From CAJBNH01 sp964447285 (GTDB taxonomy: Bacteria > Myxococcota_A > UBA9042): DNA of 64,000 nucleotides. A program made the translations under genes and the position numbers. This document shows positions 46,058 to 53,764 of the stretch, one piece after another (the stretch's first letter is position 1; each line of letters begins with the position of its first letter). The notes beneath the pieces are model-generated. The model searched no databases, was not told where the DNA came from, and was given only the letters and a program-made list of their open reading frames with translations. The stretch is taken from NCBI GenBank assembly GCA_964447285.1, contig CAYURO010000006.1, forward strand, positions 121,439 to 185,438. Direction: 5' to 3'.

Positions 46058-46905
46058 GGAATCACCTTGCGCAGCTCGGTTTCGAGGATGTCGGTGGCGC
46101 CCAGCCGCTTCAGCTCGGGGATCAGCCGTGCCACCTGCGCCCGCCGCACCGCCACCTTCACGGCATAACCGTTCTGGCCGTACAGCTGCGACACGGTGGG
46201 CGACTTCATCGCAGGCAGCGTCGCCACCAGAGCCCCCAACTTCGACTCTTCAATGTTCATTTCGAGCATGACGCGGTCGCGGGCATCCAGCACGGCGCGC
46301 ATCAGCAGCATCAACTCCTCGATGACCTGCCGACGCTCTGGGTCCGCCATCGCGCTGGGGTGCGCCACGACACGGGTGGTCGACTGCAGCAGCGTGTCGG
46401 CGATGCGCAGGCCGTTCTCGACCAGCGTGCGCCCCGACGCGGTGTTATCGACGATCAGGTCGGCGTCCTCCGGCGGAAACACTTCGGTCGCGCCATAGCT
46501 GCGCATGAAGTGGTGGCGGACGTTGCGAGCTTCCAGCCAGGACCGCGTCAAGTGCTCGTATTCACTGACGACCACAACACGCTCACGGGAGAACAGCTCG
46601 TCCAGGTCGGTCGCCGCTGGCACCGCAGCGACGATGCGGACCGGGTCGAAGCCCAAGTCCAGCAGCTCGACGACGTCGGCCTGGCTCTCGCGCACCCAAT
46701 CGTGACCGGTGAAGCCGAGGTCGTGAGCCCCCAAGCCAACCAACGCGGCGACGTTCTGCGCCTTCAGCACCTTGACGCTCAAGCGGTCATCGCTGCACTC
46801 GGGGCGATAGGCGCGATCCGGCATGCGCAGCGAGATGCCGCAGTCGGACAGCAGGGCGTGAACTCGGTCGAAGATGCGACCTTTCGGTAGGGCGACTTTC
46901 AGCAT
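46054..46905 (-). CDS. hisG: ATP phosphoribosyltransferase, long form
   Basis: 283 residues from the ATG at 46905. First step of histidine synthesis: joins ATP and PRPP. LKVALPKGRI, GFTGHDWV, LIVDNTASGRTL and the C-terminal region after residue 205 (the ACT-like regulatory domain) identify the long form, which is inhibited directly by histidine and needs no HisZ. The proposed promoter at 46959-46987 gives a leader of about 46 bases, too short for a classic his attenuator with a leader peptide. First gene of a nine-gene overlapping operon. Confidence 0.95.
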   Translation of the reverse strand: MLKVALPKGRIFDRVHALLSDCGISLRMPDRAYRPECSDDRLSVKVLKAQNVAALVGLGAHDLGFTGHDWVRESQADVVELLDLGFDPVRIVAAVPAATDLDELFSRERVVVVSEYEHLTRSWLEARNVRHHFMRSYGATEVFPPEDADLIVDNTASGRTLVENGLRIADTLLQSTTRVVAHPSAMADPERRQVIEELMLLMRAVLDARDRVMLEMNIEESKLGALVATLPAMKSPTVSQLYGQNGYAVKVAVRRAQVARLIPELKRLGATDILETELRKVIP

Positions 46906-46958
46906 CGTGCAGGCTCGGTTGCAGAAGTTTGGTGTGGGCGTGGCCCGAAGGGTGCGGG

Positions 46959-46987
46959 AGTCTAGGGTTGCCGTCCGGTGATGTCCA
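46959..46987 (-). promoter_or_regulatory. Predicted sigma70-type promoter of the his operon
   Basis: Read on the minus strand: TGGACA at 46987-46982, a 17-base spacer, then TAGACT at 46964-46959. The -35 box matches five of six consensus bases. It lies about 50 bases before the hisG start and is back-to-back with the rightward promoter at 47083-47110. Confidence 0.45.
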
Positions 46988-47082
46988 CACAAGTCCGCGC
47001 GGCCGGCTGCGGATGCCCATGGGTATCCAGTGGATGCGTCAGCCGCGACAAGACCTTGCGCCCCTTGCCGAATCGTCGATGT

Positions 47083-47110
47083 TTGCGCCATTGGCGGCGG
47101 GGCGTAGACT
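47083..47110 (+). promoter_or_regulatory. Predicted sigma70-type promoter of the 772-residue lipoprotein gene
   Basis: TTGCGC at 47083-47088, a 16-base spacer and TAGACT at 47105-47110. The -10 box is identical to that of the divergent his promoter. The gene starts 51 bases downstream of the -10 box. Confidence 0.4.
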
Positions 47111-47160
47111 TGGCGACTGCGCACCACGCGCCTGTGTCCCGCCCTGCCGTAGGAGCACCG

Positions 47161-49479
47161 ATGCTCGCTCGTGTCTCGCCCCGTGTCCGCCGGACAGTCG
47201 GTCTTTGCTTGGCCGCCTGCCTGACCGCGTTGGCTGGCTGCAGCGGCGCGCCTGTCGCCGAGGACGGTGCACCGGTCGCGTCACGCGTCCCCACCGACAT
47301 CGACGACGCCGTGGCACTGGCCCGTGAGCAGCTGGCCGCCGCCGTGCCCGGTCCGGATGCCGACGCCGCTCGCGGTCGCGTGGCTCAGCGAACGGACGAG
47401 GCCGTGGACCACTACATCCAGGTTGGCGACGAGCGCCTTGCCGTGCGCGATGTTGCGGGTGCCGAACAGGCGTATGCCAAGGCGGCAGCCTATATGTCCG
47501 ACGACCCCCGCGTGCGCCAAGCGCAAGGCCGCGCCGCCGAGGTCCGCACGCAAGCCGCCAACGTGATGGGCAATATCCGTGTCCGCACTCAGCGCTTGGC
47601 AGGGCGAGAGGGCTCGACCGAGGACCGCCCCGAGTGGCAAGCACTGCTCACCGACATGGACTGGCTGTCGGGTTGGCCGGACGTGCATCCCGATGCCCAG
47701 GAAGTGGTCCGGCAGGCAGCGCCATACGCCGCCAAACACCTGGTCGCATACGCACGGCAGCTCACGGCGTTGCAGGAGTTCGCTACGGCCGTGGTGCAGA
47801 TCGACGCCGCGCTGCGCTGGCAACCGGGGCACATCGAGGCACTGGCCCTACGGGCAGAGCTGGTCGCCGCGGTCGAGGCGGTGGACCTGGTCCGGCAGGG
47901 CAACGAGCGCCTTTCCGCCGGGCGCCCCGACGAGGCGGTCGCTTTGTTCCAACAGGCGACGGAACGCAGTGCACTTGTGACGGACGCGCGGCAAGGCCTG
48001 GTCGAGGGACGCCGACAGTGGGGCCTGCGACTGCTGGCTCAGGCCCGCGCCACCGATCCCAAGTCCGCACTGACGCAAGCGATCGCGCTTGTGGCCCGCG
48101 TGCGGGCCTTGGGGGCGGACGACCCGACCATGCAGGCGGACACCGATGCGCTGGCCAAGCAACTCAATGCGTTGGCGGTGACCCGCTTGACCCCGCGGAT
48201 CGCACTGGCGAAGCAGAAGAAGCTGCCCGGTGCCCTGTTCGTCTACTCGCGGCTGGCGGCCCAGCTGCAGGGCACCAAAGACCTGATCAAGCAGCAGCGC
48301 GCAGCCGACAAATCCGTCCTCGGGCTGGTCGAGTTCCGCATCGGGCTCCAGACCGACAAGCTGCCCAAGTCTGCGCCGACGGAGGTCATGGCGATCCTGC
48401 GCGATCGGCTGACCCAAGGGCTGAACCCGGTCGGCCCGGAAGCGGGACACGTCATCCTGTCCGCAAAGGGTGGCAAGTCCCATGCCGTCCTGAAGATTCA
48501 GGTCCCCGTGTTCGACGTGCGCCGACAGACGACGCCTGAGGAACGCAGCAAGCCGTACCTCGATGGCATCGTGCAGGTAGAGAACCCGGGCTGGTTTGAG
48601 GCGCAGGGCGAGAAGACGGCGACGCTGGCCCAACTCAACGCCGCTTCCGACGCGCTGCGGCCGCTGCTGGATCAGCTGAACAAGAGCGAGGCGGCGCTGT
48701 TTCAGCTGCAGGAGCAACTCGAAGCCCTGCACAAGAAGATCCGCGACGAGGACCTGGCCTGGTACGCCGACAAGCCGACCCCCTGCCCGGACAAGACACT
48801 CAGCTGCCCGCAGACCCGCGCACATGAGCGCTGGGCGGCCAATCTGGATTTCTATGCGCAGCAGATCGACAAGGAAAACAAGCGACTGGAGAAGTTGGCC
48901 CCGGAGGTCGAGCGCAGGCAGGCAGAGGTCGACAAGGCCCAGAAGGCGTTTGACCGCGCCGAGAAGATCGCCCACGAAACGCCCTCGATGACGCCCAGCG
49001 AGGTCTGGCTGACGCACACCTATCGCGTGCTGCGTCACGACCTGCACCTGGTTGCAGAGATCGAGCTTACGCTGCTGCTGGGGCGCAAGACCCTGGCTAC
49101 GGGCCGCAACGCCGTCGAGGATCGCCGCACCGACTACGAAACCGACACGGTGCTGGTCCGCGGTCAGGTGCTCGAGAATCAGCGGCTGCCCCAACTTCCC
49201 GCGAACCCGCAGCTGTTGACGCAAGCGATCGACCAGCTGCTCGCCGTTGCCCTGCCGCCCATCACCGCGTCGCTGCGGACCCAAGCGGAGCAGTTCGTGC
49301 GCAAAGCCGCATCGGCAAAGACGGAAATTGAGCGTGTGCACTGGCTGGCGCTGGCGGCGCTGTCGCCCCACGGCATGTCACCCGACGCCCACGCCCGCGC
49401 CGTGGCGGAGTTGGTGGAGCTGACGGGCTACGACGCGGTCACAGGACGACTCCAAGCCGACCGGTTGCAGCTGCCCTGA
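47161..49479 (+). CDS. Long coiled-coil/TPR-like lipoprotein
   Basis: 772 residues from the ATG at 47161, with AGGAG upstream (47152-47156). The signal ends in ALAGC (Cys27). Residues 40-400 are Ala-rich helical repeats of the TPR style; AIALVARVRALG and VVQIDAALRWQPGHIEALAL are typical helices. A middle region follows with a KAPS-like beta segment (VQVENPGWFEAQGEK). After that comes a long charged coiled coil (about 540-660), interrupted by a small Cys pair (PCPDKTLSC). It is probably a periplasmic scaffold anchored to a membrane. No named family recognised. It stands alone, divergent from the his operon. Confidence 0.6.
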   Translation: MLARVSPRVRRTVGLCLAACLTALAGCSGAPVAEDGAPVASRVPTDIDDAVALAREQLAAAVPGPDADAARGRVAQRTDEAVDHYIQVGDERLAVRDVAGAEQAYAKAAAYMSDDPRVRQAQGRAAEVRTQAANVMGNIRVRTQRLAGREGSTEDRPEWQALLTDMDWLSGWPDVHPDAQEVVRQAAPYAAKHLVAYARQLTALQEFATAVVQIDAALRWQPGHIEALALRAELVAAVEAVDLVRQGNERLSAGRPDEAVALFQQATERSALVTDARQGLVEGRRQWGLRLLAQARATDPKSALTQAIALVARVRALGADDPTMQADTDALAKQLNALAVTRLTPRIALAKQKKLPGALFVYSRLAAQLQGTKDLIKQQRAADKSVLGLVEFRIGLQTDKLPKSAPTEVMAILRDRLTQGLNPVGPEAGHVILSAKGGKSHAVLKIQVPVFDVRRQTTPEERSKPYLDGIVQVENPGWFEAQGEKTATLAQLNAASDALRPLLDQLNKSEAALFQLQEQLEALHKKIRDEDLAWYADKPTPCPDKTLSCPQTRAHERWAANLDFYAQQIDKENKRLEKLAPEVERRQAEVDKAQKAFDRAEKIAHETPSMTPSEVWLTHTYRVLRHDLHLVAEIELTLLLGRKTLATGRNAVEDRRTDYETDTVLVRGQVLENQRLPQLPANPQLLTQAIDQLLAVALPPITASLRTQAEQFVRKAASAKTEIERVHWLALAALSPHGMSPDAHARAVAELVELTGYDAVTGRLQADRLQLP

Positions 49480-49663
49480 GACACCGGTGAGGCGAGGGAA
49501 AACGTCCACCGGGGCGTTGCGAGCGCAGGATTTCATGCTCGCGACAGCTGCCCCGGGGGGTTTCGGGCGTGCAGAAATCAGCCATGTCACTCAGGACACG
49601 GCGCGAGCGAACCCACCGAGCGGCCAGCGCTCAATCCGTTCAGCGGATCGCCCCGAAAGGCGG

Positions 49664-49852
49664 CTAGTTCTTCTCGGCCGCGACCTGCATTTCCTTCGCC
49701 TTGGCGTAGGTCTGGCAGGTGAAGTCGCGCGCACAGGTCAGGCCGTCAGCGCAATCCGACCGCGACTTGCAGGTCTGCCCCGCCACGGCCTTCTCGCAAC
49801 CAGCCAACCCAGCCATCGAAACGAACACAATGCACAACAGGAGCCACTTCAT
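49664..49852 (-). CDS. Very small Cys-rich lipoprotein
   Basis: 62 residues. The signal peptide ends in GLAGC (Cys19), leaving a mature peptide of 44 residues with four Cys in CKSRSDCADGLTCARDFTC, then a charged helical tail. AGGAGGT sits eight bases before the ATG, which argues that this short gene is real. The spacing of the Cys resembles the small CxxxxDC modules found in larger lipoproteins of this group. It is the last gene on the minus strand after the 414-residue lipoprotein, with a 102-base AT-richer gap that may hold its own promoter. Confidence 0.6.
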   Translation of the reverse strand: MKWLLLCIVFVSMAGLAGCEKAVAGQTCKSRSDCADGLTCARDFTCQTYAKAKEMQVAAEKN

Positions 49853-49954
49853 GGGACACCTCCTGAGGCGCAGCTTAGCATTTGTTTACAGATGTGCGTT
49901 ACGTCTTTTTTGTGAAGATTTCACCGGGGTTTGCGACGCACACGACCTGCAGAT

Positions 49955-51199
49955 TCATGGCGTCGGCTGGGAATTTGGCGCGCAGCTCGAGACCCCCGCA
50001 CCCACCAGTGTGTAGCCGGAATTCGCGATGACCTTGGTGACCTCACCGGTATCGGAGGCCAACTTCCACACCGCGCTGGACGCGTCGAAGCCCGACTTGA
50101 AGAACAGGTAGAAGTCCCCACCCCACCAAGCAAAAGCCCACGCCTGCACGCCTGAGAAGCTCTGCGCGGGCAACGGAAAGGTGAAGTCCGTCGCGGCCGT
50201 CTGGGTATTCAGCTTGCGCACGCTGGGCGGGCTGGTCGAGGGGAAGAAGGCCCACAGCTGCCCGACGCCGTTTCCCGTCAGGTCAGGGCTGCCGGGGCCG
50301 CTGGTCAAGGTGCCGATTTTGGTGACGGTGAGGTCGGGAAACGCGACCTTGCCCAACGACCCCGTGCCCATGCTGAATTGACTGGCCGGGGCACCGGCGA
50401 TGTACAGTGTCTCGTCCTGCAAGCCCTGATTCTGCGAAACAAACGCCATGCCGAACAGCTCGAAGCCTTTCTGACCCGGCAGGAACGCCGTCGACTGGCA
50501 GCTCGCGTCCAGCGTGCTGACCTTGTACAGCGAGCCGCCTTGACCGATGGACGACTGGTACAGCACCCACGCGTCGGCGTTGCGGTCGACGCCCATGGCG
50601 AATGGGGTGTCGCCGGCTGGCGCGGGGCAGTTCAGCTTGCCGACGACCTTCAACTCCTTGTCCGCGGGCTGAAAACTCAGCAGGACCTTCTCTGCCGAAA
50701 CCACGTAGACCAGCTTGGACCGCTCAGAGCACTCAAAGGCCGGTGTTGCATCGCCTGGTTCGGTCGTGTCGGGCACGTCGTCGAAATAGCCGGCCCAGTC
50801 GGCGGCGTCGTCGACGGCATCGGTCGCCGCGTCGGTGACAGAATCCTGGACAACGTCGACAACATCCGCACTTGCATCGGTCCCGTTGGGGTCGAGGGCG
50901 TCCTGCACGGCATCCACTGCTGCGTCATCCCCAAAGAGGTCGCCAGCCTGCCCGTCTACCTCGCCGCCCTGCCCGTCTACCTCGCCGCCCTGCCCGTCTA
51001 CCTCGCCGCACTGACACGCCGCCCAGCCAAACCCGGTGCCAAAGCACGACTGCACGCCCTGAACGCCCGGCGCGCACCAACACAGCTGGGTCGCCCCGGG
51101 GGCGCAAACCTGCGCCAAACCGCCGGGATTCGTCGAGGGCGTGCTGCAGCCGACCAGCGCCATCAGCGCCGTTGAGGTGATGAGGAGAACGCGCTTCAT
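49955..51199 (-). CDS. Lipoprotein with tandem GEVDGQG repeat and propeller-like C-terminus
   Basis: 414 residues. The lipobox ALVGC gives Cys18. A Cys-rich module (LCWCAPGVQGVQSC, then WAACQC) matches a motif repeated in many Myxococcota lipoproteins. It is followed by three copies of GEVDGQG and then an Asp/Ala linker to about residue 155. The rest is beta-rich, with YVVSAEKVLLSF and AMGVDRNADAWVLY strands suggesting a WD-like or NHL-like propeller. The start overlaps the stop of the acyltransferase gene in ATGA, so the two are co-translated. Confidence 0.6.
   Translation of the reverse strand: MKRVLLITSTALMALVGCSTPSTNPGGLAQVCAPGATQLCWCAPGVQGVQSCFGTGFGWAACQCGEVDGQGGEVDGQGGEVDGQAGDLFGDDAAVDAVQDALDPNGTDASADVVDVVQDSVTDAATDAVDDAADWAGYFDDVPDTTEPGDATPAFECSERSKLVYVVSAEKVLLSFQPADKELKVVGKLNCPAPAGDTPFAMGVDRNADAWVLYQSSIGQGGSLYKVSTLDASCQSTAFLPGQKGFELFGMAFVSQNQGLQDETLYIAGAPASQFSMGTGSLGKVAFPDLTVTKIGTLTSGPGSPDLTGNGVGQLWAFFPSTSPPSVRKLNTQTAATDFTFPLPAQSFSGVQAWAFAWWGGDFYLFFKSGFDASSAVWKLASDTGEVTKVIANSGYTLVGAGVSSCAPNSQPTP
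50948..51010. repeat. Three tandem 21-base repeats inside the lipoprotein gene
   Basis: Three copies of a 21-base unit (50948-50968, 50969-50989, 50990-51010), identical except the last base of the third. They encode GEVDGQG repeats on the minus strand. The unit length keeps the frame, so copy number could change by slippage without breaking the protein. Confidence 0.85.
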
Positions 51200-51783
51200 T
51201 TGACCGCCACCGTGCTGCCCTGCTCAGGGCGCTTGCCGCGAACCCCTTTGTAGAAGACCTGCATGGTTGCAATGTCCGCTTCCAGGTCGCCGGTGGGCCA
51301 GAACAGCGGTCCGAAGCCCACGACCTTCTTGGTGAAGTCGGCGTAGCCCAGCAGGATCGGCACCTTGGCACCTGCGGCGATGTGATAAAAACCGGTGCGC
51401 CAGTGCTTGGTGAATTTGCGGGTGCCCTCGGGGGCCATCACCAACACCAGCTCGTCGGACTGCTCGAACAGCTTGACGACCTGCTCCACCGCACCGTGGG
51501 GCGTCGATCGCTCGACCGGCAGGCCCCCCTGTCGCCGCATCCACCAGCCCAGAGGACCCTTGAACAGCGTGTGCTTGCCCAGGAAGTTGGTGCACAGGCC
51601 AAGGGACCACACGAGCGCGATGTAGAACACGAAGTCCCAGTTCGACGTGTGCGGGGCGCCGATGATGATGTACTTCTTCAGGTCCGGCAGGCTGCCCTCG
51701 ACCTTCCAGCCCTGAACGCCAAGAAACGTCTTGCCGATCCGTCGCTGGAAGAAACCTGGCGTGGGTCTTGCTGATGCCGACAT
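51196..51783 (-). CDS. PlsC-type 1-acylglycerol-phosphate acyltransferase-like protein
   Basis: 195 residues. The acyltransferase block I HTSNWD (His45-x4-Asp50) and block III PEGTR (118-122) are complete. GLGKHTLFKGPLGW-like sequence between them corresponds to the block II region. The short length and absence of a long N-terminal helix fit the group of small PlsC homologues rather than the main housekeeping PlsC. It lies 24 bases after the M1 peptidase lipoprotein and overlaps the next lipoprotein gene by four bases. Confidence 0.85.
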   Translation of the reverse strand: MSASARPTPGFFQRRIGKTFLGVQGWKVEGSLPDLKKYIIIGAPHTSNWDFVFYIALVWSLGLCTNFLGKHTLFKGPLGWWMRRQGGLPVERSTPHGAVEQVVKLFEQSDELVLVMAPEGTRKFTKHWRTGFYHIAAGAKVPILLGYADFTKKVVGFGPLFWPTGDLEADIATMQVFYKGVRGKRPEQGSTVAVK

Positions 51784-51807
51784 GCAGGGCCTCGAAGGTC
51801 CGGAGGT

Positions 51808-53649
51808 TCAGGGAGGGCTGATCGTCAGGGTCGGCTTGCCGGTCCACCCCTTGCCCGCGAAGGTATACGTCCAGTTGGGGTCCAGCGCGATCTTCTCGGG
51901 CTCTGCCGGCAGCGCGTATTCGACCTTCACCGCCTGTCCCGGGGGCAAGTCCACCTTCTGAAACACGTTGCCGCTGGGCGTCTTGAACACCAGCTCGAAG
52001 TCCGGCATCGGCTGCATCGACTTGCCATCGCGGGCGATCGCGAAAGAGACCTTGCCGTCTGCCCACTTGTAGTCGCCCACCGTCACAGTCGGGCACGGGC
52101 TGGCATCGACCCACTCGTCGAAGAAGACCTTCCAATACACGGCGTCGCCCGTCTCCTGGGCCAGAAAGTTGCGCAGGTCGTCGGTCGTCACGGCTGTGCC
52201 GCGCTTGGCCTCGTACCACTTGCGCATCACCGTCATCAGGTCCAGGCCCCACTTGTCCATCAGGCGCCGGCCGACCATGTGCAGCACCATCGCGCCGTAG
52301 GTGTAGTAGATGTTGCGCTGCATCCACATCGACTCGAAGTCGGCATCCAACGAGAACCGCAGCGGCCCCTGCTTGCCCCACGCACACTCCTGACCGCCCT
52401 GCACCCGGTCGGCCTGTGCCCAGGAACCCGGCGTCGTCTCTAGAGAAAGTCCCTTGGCGACGGCGAAGTCGGTGAACCAGGTGTCGATGCCCTCGTCCAT
52501 CCAGATGTCGCGCCACTCCTTGATCCGCACGTCGTTGCCCCACCACTGATGCACCGTCTCGTGCGCCAGCGTGTGCACGTCGGTGATGTGGTAGGGCGCG
52601 AACCAGAGGTTGCCGACGTGCTCCATCGCGCTCTCGTAGCCAGGCACCGACACCAGCGTCAGGTTGCCCTCATACGCATACGGCCCAATTGCCGCCGACA
52701 TCCAGTCGATCACGCTGACGGACACCCACGTCTTGTCGCTGCTCAAGGGCTGGGTCCCCGGGATCACCGCCGTCACCGGCATCCCCGCCGCCGTCGTGCC
52801 CGACGCGACGACCTGCGACACAGGCATCGCCAGAAATGCCAGGGAATACAGCGGCATGGGCGTCTTCTGCGAGAACCGCCACGTGGCGCCGTCTTGCACA
52901 CCCAAACCGCTGGGACCGGTCGCCCGCCAAGTCGCGTCGGGCAACTGCAGCTCCAGATCGACCCGCTCGATGCCCGGCACCTCGTCGTTTGCCTTGTCCA
53001 CCGACGGCCGCGCCTGAGGCGAAAACAGCCACAGCGACGAGCCATTGGGCTCGGTTGCCGGGCCGATCGCGTACGTGCCCGTCGCCTTGTCGGTCCACGT
53101 CCGCATCCCACGGGGCTCGTCCAGCACGCCCCGCCACGGAAACGGCTGCGACACGAAGTCGACCGTCACCGACACGCGCTGGCCCTTGGCGAACGGCCCC
53201 GTGCAAAACACCGCCACGCGGCTGTTGTAGCGATACGGGACGCTGGACCCAAGCACTTGGAAGTCCTCGCCAAATAGCCGCACCGCGTCGCCAGCCTCCG
53301 GCGCGTCGAACGACAGGATCTGCCGGGTCGGCCATACCTCAGACTGCGGCAGGGTCAGGTCGAACCGCAGGTCCAGCGCGACCACCGGCGGCACCAGCCC
53401 CGCGGCCTCGCAAGTCCCTGCATGGTTTGGACCCCAAGCCAGCGCGTCGGGGTCGACCGGCACGTCCGGGGCGTCGACCTCGGGCAGACCCGATGCCGCG
53501 TCGTCGGTGAGGCCGGTCTCTGTCTGGTCGACCAGCGCGTCGGCGTCGGTCACCCCTGGGGGCAAGGACGCTTCGTTGCCGGAGCAACCGACCACGAACA
53601 GGGCGGCCATGGGCAGCAGAAGCGCAAGCGTGAGGTGCAATCGGGTCAT
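51808..53649 (-). CDS. M1-family metallopeptidase anchored as a lipoprotein
   Basis: 613 residues from the ATG at 53649. The lipobox VVGCS gives Cys22, then an acidic linker to about residue 70. The M1 zinc site is intact: HETVH at 363-367 and third ligand Glu386 in WMDEGID. The exopeptidase GAMEN motif appears as ESAMEH at 339-344. The catalytic domain ends near 525, and a short beta domain follows. It should trim peptides at the N-terminus outside the cytoplasm. First gene of a minus-strand run with the acyltransferase and two lipoproteins. Confidence 0.88.
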   Translation of the reverse strand: MTRLHLTLALLLPMAALFVVGCSGNEASLPPGVTDADALVDQTETGLTDDAASGLPEVDAPDVPVDPDALAWGPNHAGTCEAAGLVPPVVALDLRFDLTLPQSEVWPTRQILSFDAPEAGDAVRLFGEDFQVLGSSVPYRYNSRVAVFCTGPFAKGQRVSVTVDFVSQPFPWRGVLDEPRGMRTWTDKATGTYAIGPATEPNGSSLWLFSPQARPSVDKANDEVPGIERVDLELQLPDATWRATGPSGLGVQDGATWRFSQKTPMPLYSLAFLAMPVSQVVASGTTAAGMPVTAVIPGTQPLSSDKTWVSVSVIDWMSAAIGPYAYEGNLTLVSVPGYESAMEHVGNLWFAPYHITDVHTLAHETVHQWWGNDVRIKEWRDIWMDEGIDTWFTDFAVAKGLSLETTPGSWAQADRVQGGQECAWGKQGPLRFSLDADFESMWMQRNIYYTYGAMVLHMVGRRLMDKWGLDLMTVMRKWYEAKRGTAVTTDDLRNFLAQETGDAVYWKVFFDEWVDASPCPTVTVGDYKWADGKVSFAIARDGKSMQPMPDFELVFKTPSGNVFQKVDLPPGQAVKVEYALPAEPEKIALDPNWTYTFAGKGWTGKPTLTISPP

Positions 53650-53764
53650 GCGGCAAGGTCCCTCCCGGTCCCGGAGCGTACCCGGTTCGGGCAGGCGGCA
53701 ACAGGGGCCACGGGTGTACGCAATGCGACACGATTTGTCGCCCTGTGGGTGCAGACTTCGGGAC

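Noticed and set aside
50948..51010. Possible CRISPR-like repeat
   Set aside because: The three 21-base units are directly adjacent with no spacers and translate as a protein repeat.
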